NCBI GenBank assembly: GCA_036897525.1
Contig: JAYMTJ010000036.1
Location: forward strand, 28,087 to 92,086
Direction: 5' to 3'
DNA length: 64,000 nucleotides
Origin: Pelargonium x hortorum
Taxonomy: Eukaryota > Streptophyta > Magnoliopsida > Geraniales > Geraniaceae
The notes beneath the pieces are model-generated. The model worked only from the letters and a program-made list of their open reading frames with translations, searched no databases and was not told where the DNA came from. Both the position numbers and the translations under genes were made by a program. Shown here in pieces: positions 62,314-64,000 of the stretch. Position 1 is the stretch's first letter, and every line of letters starts with the position of its first letter.

Positions 62314-62748
62314 TTAAAACCTAATAGAAGAAGGTATGCTTTCTAGTACTGAAAGAGGTCTAAAGGTTTCTACTCTTTTTCTTGCTTTTGTTTGATTTTG
62401 ATGCAAACTTTCAAACCTCATAGAGAGATAGGAGTTTCTTATTGGTTTAGGGTACCTCATTTTACGTGATGGAATCGCAGGAGGCTCTCTCTTGTGCAAG
62501 AAGGAAAACGCTAACAGAGACCTAAAAAAGCAAGAAATTCTCCTGAAATATGCTAACAATTCTTCTCTCATTTTTGAGTTAACACAAAGTCCCGAGAGCC
62601 ACAAATGTGGATGGTTCAAAACGAGCTTCCCTATGCTCATTTCATGAAAATGCTCGATTTCGGGCGTACTCGATTTAGGTCCTTTTCCGCCCTTTTGTGC
62701 TGTTTTGTAATCCACTTTTTTCGAAAAGGAATCATTTAGATAGAACAA
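62314..62748 (-). CDS. Hypothetical 144-codon frame, unrecognised
   Basis: The longest frame in the window, in DNA with more G+C than its surroundings. The first codon is TTG; the first ATG is the methionine of the HEMSIGK segment, about residue 37, so a standard start would give some 108 residues. The product is basic, with no obvious signal or membrane segment, apart from a short aromatic-rich stretch (CFFRSLLAFSF). It overlaps the upstream frame by 13 bases in another phase. I recognise no family. It could be the second half of a frame-shifted gene, a mitochondrial chimeric ORF, or chance; length alone is close to random expectation. Confidence 0.25.
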   Translation of the reverse strand: MFYLNDSFSKKVDYKTAQKGGKGPKSSTPEIEHFHEMSIGKLVLNHPHLWLSGLCVNSKMREELLAYFRRISCFFRSLLAFSFLHKREPPAIPSRKMRYPKPIRNSYLSMRFESLHQNQTKARKRVETFRPLSVLESIPSSIRF

Positions 62749-63014
62749 AAGGAAAGCAAAACTCTAGTAGGTAATTGTTTGCTTGGTAGGTATGTTTGGA
62801 TGTAGCCCCGACTGTAGCGAAGCGGAGGGAGGGTCTCTTTCTGAAGGTATAAGAGATAGTACATCCCGCACATAGTACCCATCACTTGTTCATTCGTCAT
62901 GACTTGTTGTTTCATATGCCTTAGGAGTTGGAGCTTAACTGTTGTACTAACCAGAGCAAGAGCAGTAACCATAAGAGAAGGTGTAACTAGGAAGAAGAGA
63001 AAGTTCCCTAGCAT
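62736..63014 (-). CDS. Hypothetical 92-codon frame with a hydrophobic N-terminus
   Basis: Starts at ATG and ends at TAA inside the start of the next frame. Residues 3-30 (LGNFLFFLVTPSLMVTALAL onward) are hydrophobic enough for a membrane segment; the rest is polar, ending LLSFCSI. One line inside (62821-62880) counts 50% G+C, among the highest in the window. A single-base shift near 62740 would join it to the 144-codon frame as one product of about 230 residues. I cannot name a family. A faint resemblance of the N-terminus to the first membrane helix of plant ATP6 is too short to use. Confidence 0.25.
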   Translation of the reverse strand: MLGNFLFFLVTPSLMVTALALVSTTVKLQLLRHMKQQVMTNEQVMGTMCGMYYLLYLQKETLPPLRYSRGYIQTYLPSKQLPTRVLLSFCSI

Positions 63015-64000
63015 GCCTGTCAGTATAGGGGTATTCCGGAGCTAATGGTATTAATTGTTGCTAATAGAGATAGTTATTATCTTACTTTCTTATAAGTATA
63101 AGTATAAGTCAGTTATTCTAAGAAAGAGTCTTCTTCTTATTAGAGTCTATTCTATAAGGCTTAATAAGATATAGTGTTTGAATTGTTATAGTCTTAATAT
63201 GTATATACTATAGAGTGATTATAGGAAGGGAAGGCATAGCCTGACCGTCTCTCTTTTCTGAATAAGGAATACAAACATTAAGGAAATTCCTGTGTTATGG
63301 GTAACGGGTCTTAGTTTACATTCAAGGTTTTTTTTGACTGAGTTACTTTATTAAAATAGAGTAGGGCATACCATAAACCATAAAAGGAGTCAAAGTTCTT
63401 CTAATTCTAAAAGGGAATATAAGCCCAAAATGGGTATCTATCCAAGTCTAACACTCAATTCTGGGTAGTACAAGCTTAAACACGTCTTCTATTCACCCTA
63501 AAAGTGCAACTCTTTGTACTTTCTATATCTAACTCATTGACCTATCACGTTCAAGTTATGATAGGTTTTATCCTTTCAACCACAAATGAAAGAAACTTCT
63601 TTCTTAAGCTATCCTGAATATCTTGACCTTGTTATGGATAAGTAATAAGGATCCTCTTTAAGAGAGAAAGCTCTTAAGCATCACCACAGCCAGCACCTAT
63701 CTTTTCGAACCTTGTATTGTCTTCTAGTGGTATAAGCAAAGGCTCCAACTAAGAGCAATGCCATCTTTCTTCTTCATATTTCTTTGTCTTTTGGTTATGC
63801 ACAGTTAGCGTTGACGAGGGATCCCCCAGGTTACGGTACACTTATTACATTGAAGGACAAATATCAACGAATTCTCCTTAATTGTGTAGATAAAGACTTT
63901 CAATATTCTATTCTACAAGGTATGCTTTAGCTTGGACCCTCTTCCAGAAAAGGAAGCGTAGTATAGCATAAAACTGAAATGTAAAAAAGATTCTACTGGT
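63015..64000. other. AT-rich non-coding DNA
   Basis: Begins with a TA-rich stretch containing tandem ataagt words (63092-63108). The part from about 63.46 to 63.78 kb is C/T-rich like the blocks at 25 and 51.7 kb. No gene recognised up to the end of the window. Confidence 0.5.

Noticed and set aside
62736-63014. N-terminus read as a piece of mitochondrial atp6
   Set aside because: Only a short GN...PSL...L-LV pattern agrees, with a gap, and the rest of the product does not match.

Overview
The window reads as plant-organelle DNA, most likely a gene-poor stretch of a land-plant mitochondrial genome, although no single feature proves it. Five decayed or reduced tRNA-like sequences can be matched by eye to named plant organelle tRNAs: trnS(GCU), trnQ and a trnK-like copy of native mitochondrial type, and trnW and trnD of the plastid-derived type that angiosperm mitochondria usually carry. 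I found no protein gene, rRNA piece, intron domain V or CRISPR array that I can name. Base composition is low for a plant mitochondrion: lines I counted by hand fall around 30-40% G+C, with islands near 45-50%. A giant, repeat-filled mitochondrial genome with gene-less chromosomes (known in some Silene species) is one model. Artificial or model-generated sequence cannot be excluded from inspection alone.

Layout. 1-24.8 kb is AT-rich non-coding DNA carrying most of the tRNA fossils, including the best one, a trnS(GCU)-like element at 12.80-12.89 kb with a second tRNA-like element 28 bases downstream. 24.8-27.1 kb is rich in C and T on the + strand. 27.1-34.6 kb is plain AT-rich DNA. 34.6-37.4 kb is a repeat cluster: three copies of a dispersed repeat (family A), one copy of a roughly 370-bp repeat (family B), and a G-rich island. 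37.4-45 kb is AT-rich and holds trnD-like and trnQ-like pseudogenes; the trnQ-like one has a pentanucleotide microsatellite grown inside its acceptor stem. 45-57 kb has further copies of families A and B, the first copy of family C, and a G-rich block followed by a C-rich block (50.7-52.1 kb). 57-64 kb has two more family A copies, the second family C copy, a C-rich block followed by a G-rich block (61.0-62.25 kb), and two overlapping reading frames at 62.3-63.0 kb in the most GC-rich part of the window.

Reading frames. The longest is 144 codons from a TTG start. A rough hand estimate for random DNA of this composition over six frames gives a longest stop-free run of about 125 codons, so open-frame length alone is no evidence for genes here. 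The window's content is better described as decay and duplication: tRNA remnants whose conserved D-arm and T-arm words survive while their stems have eroded, and several dispersed repeat families in diverged copies.
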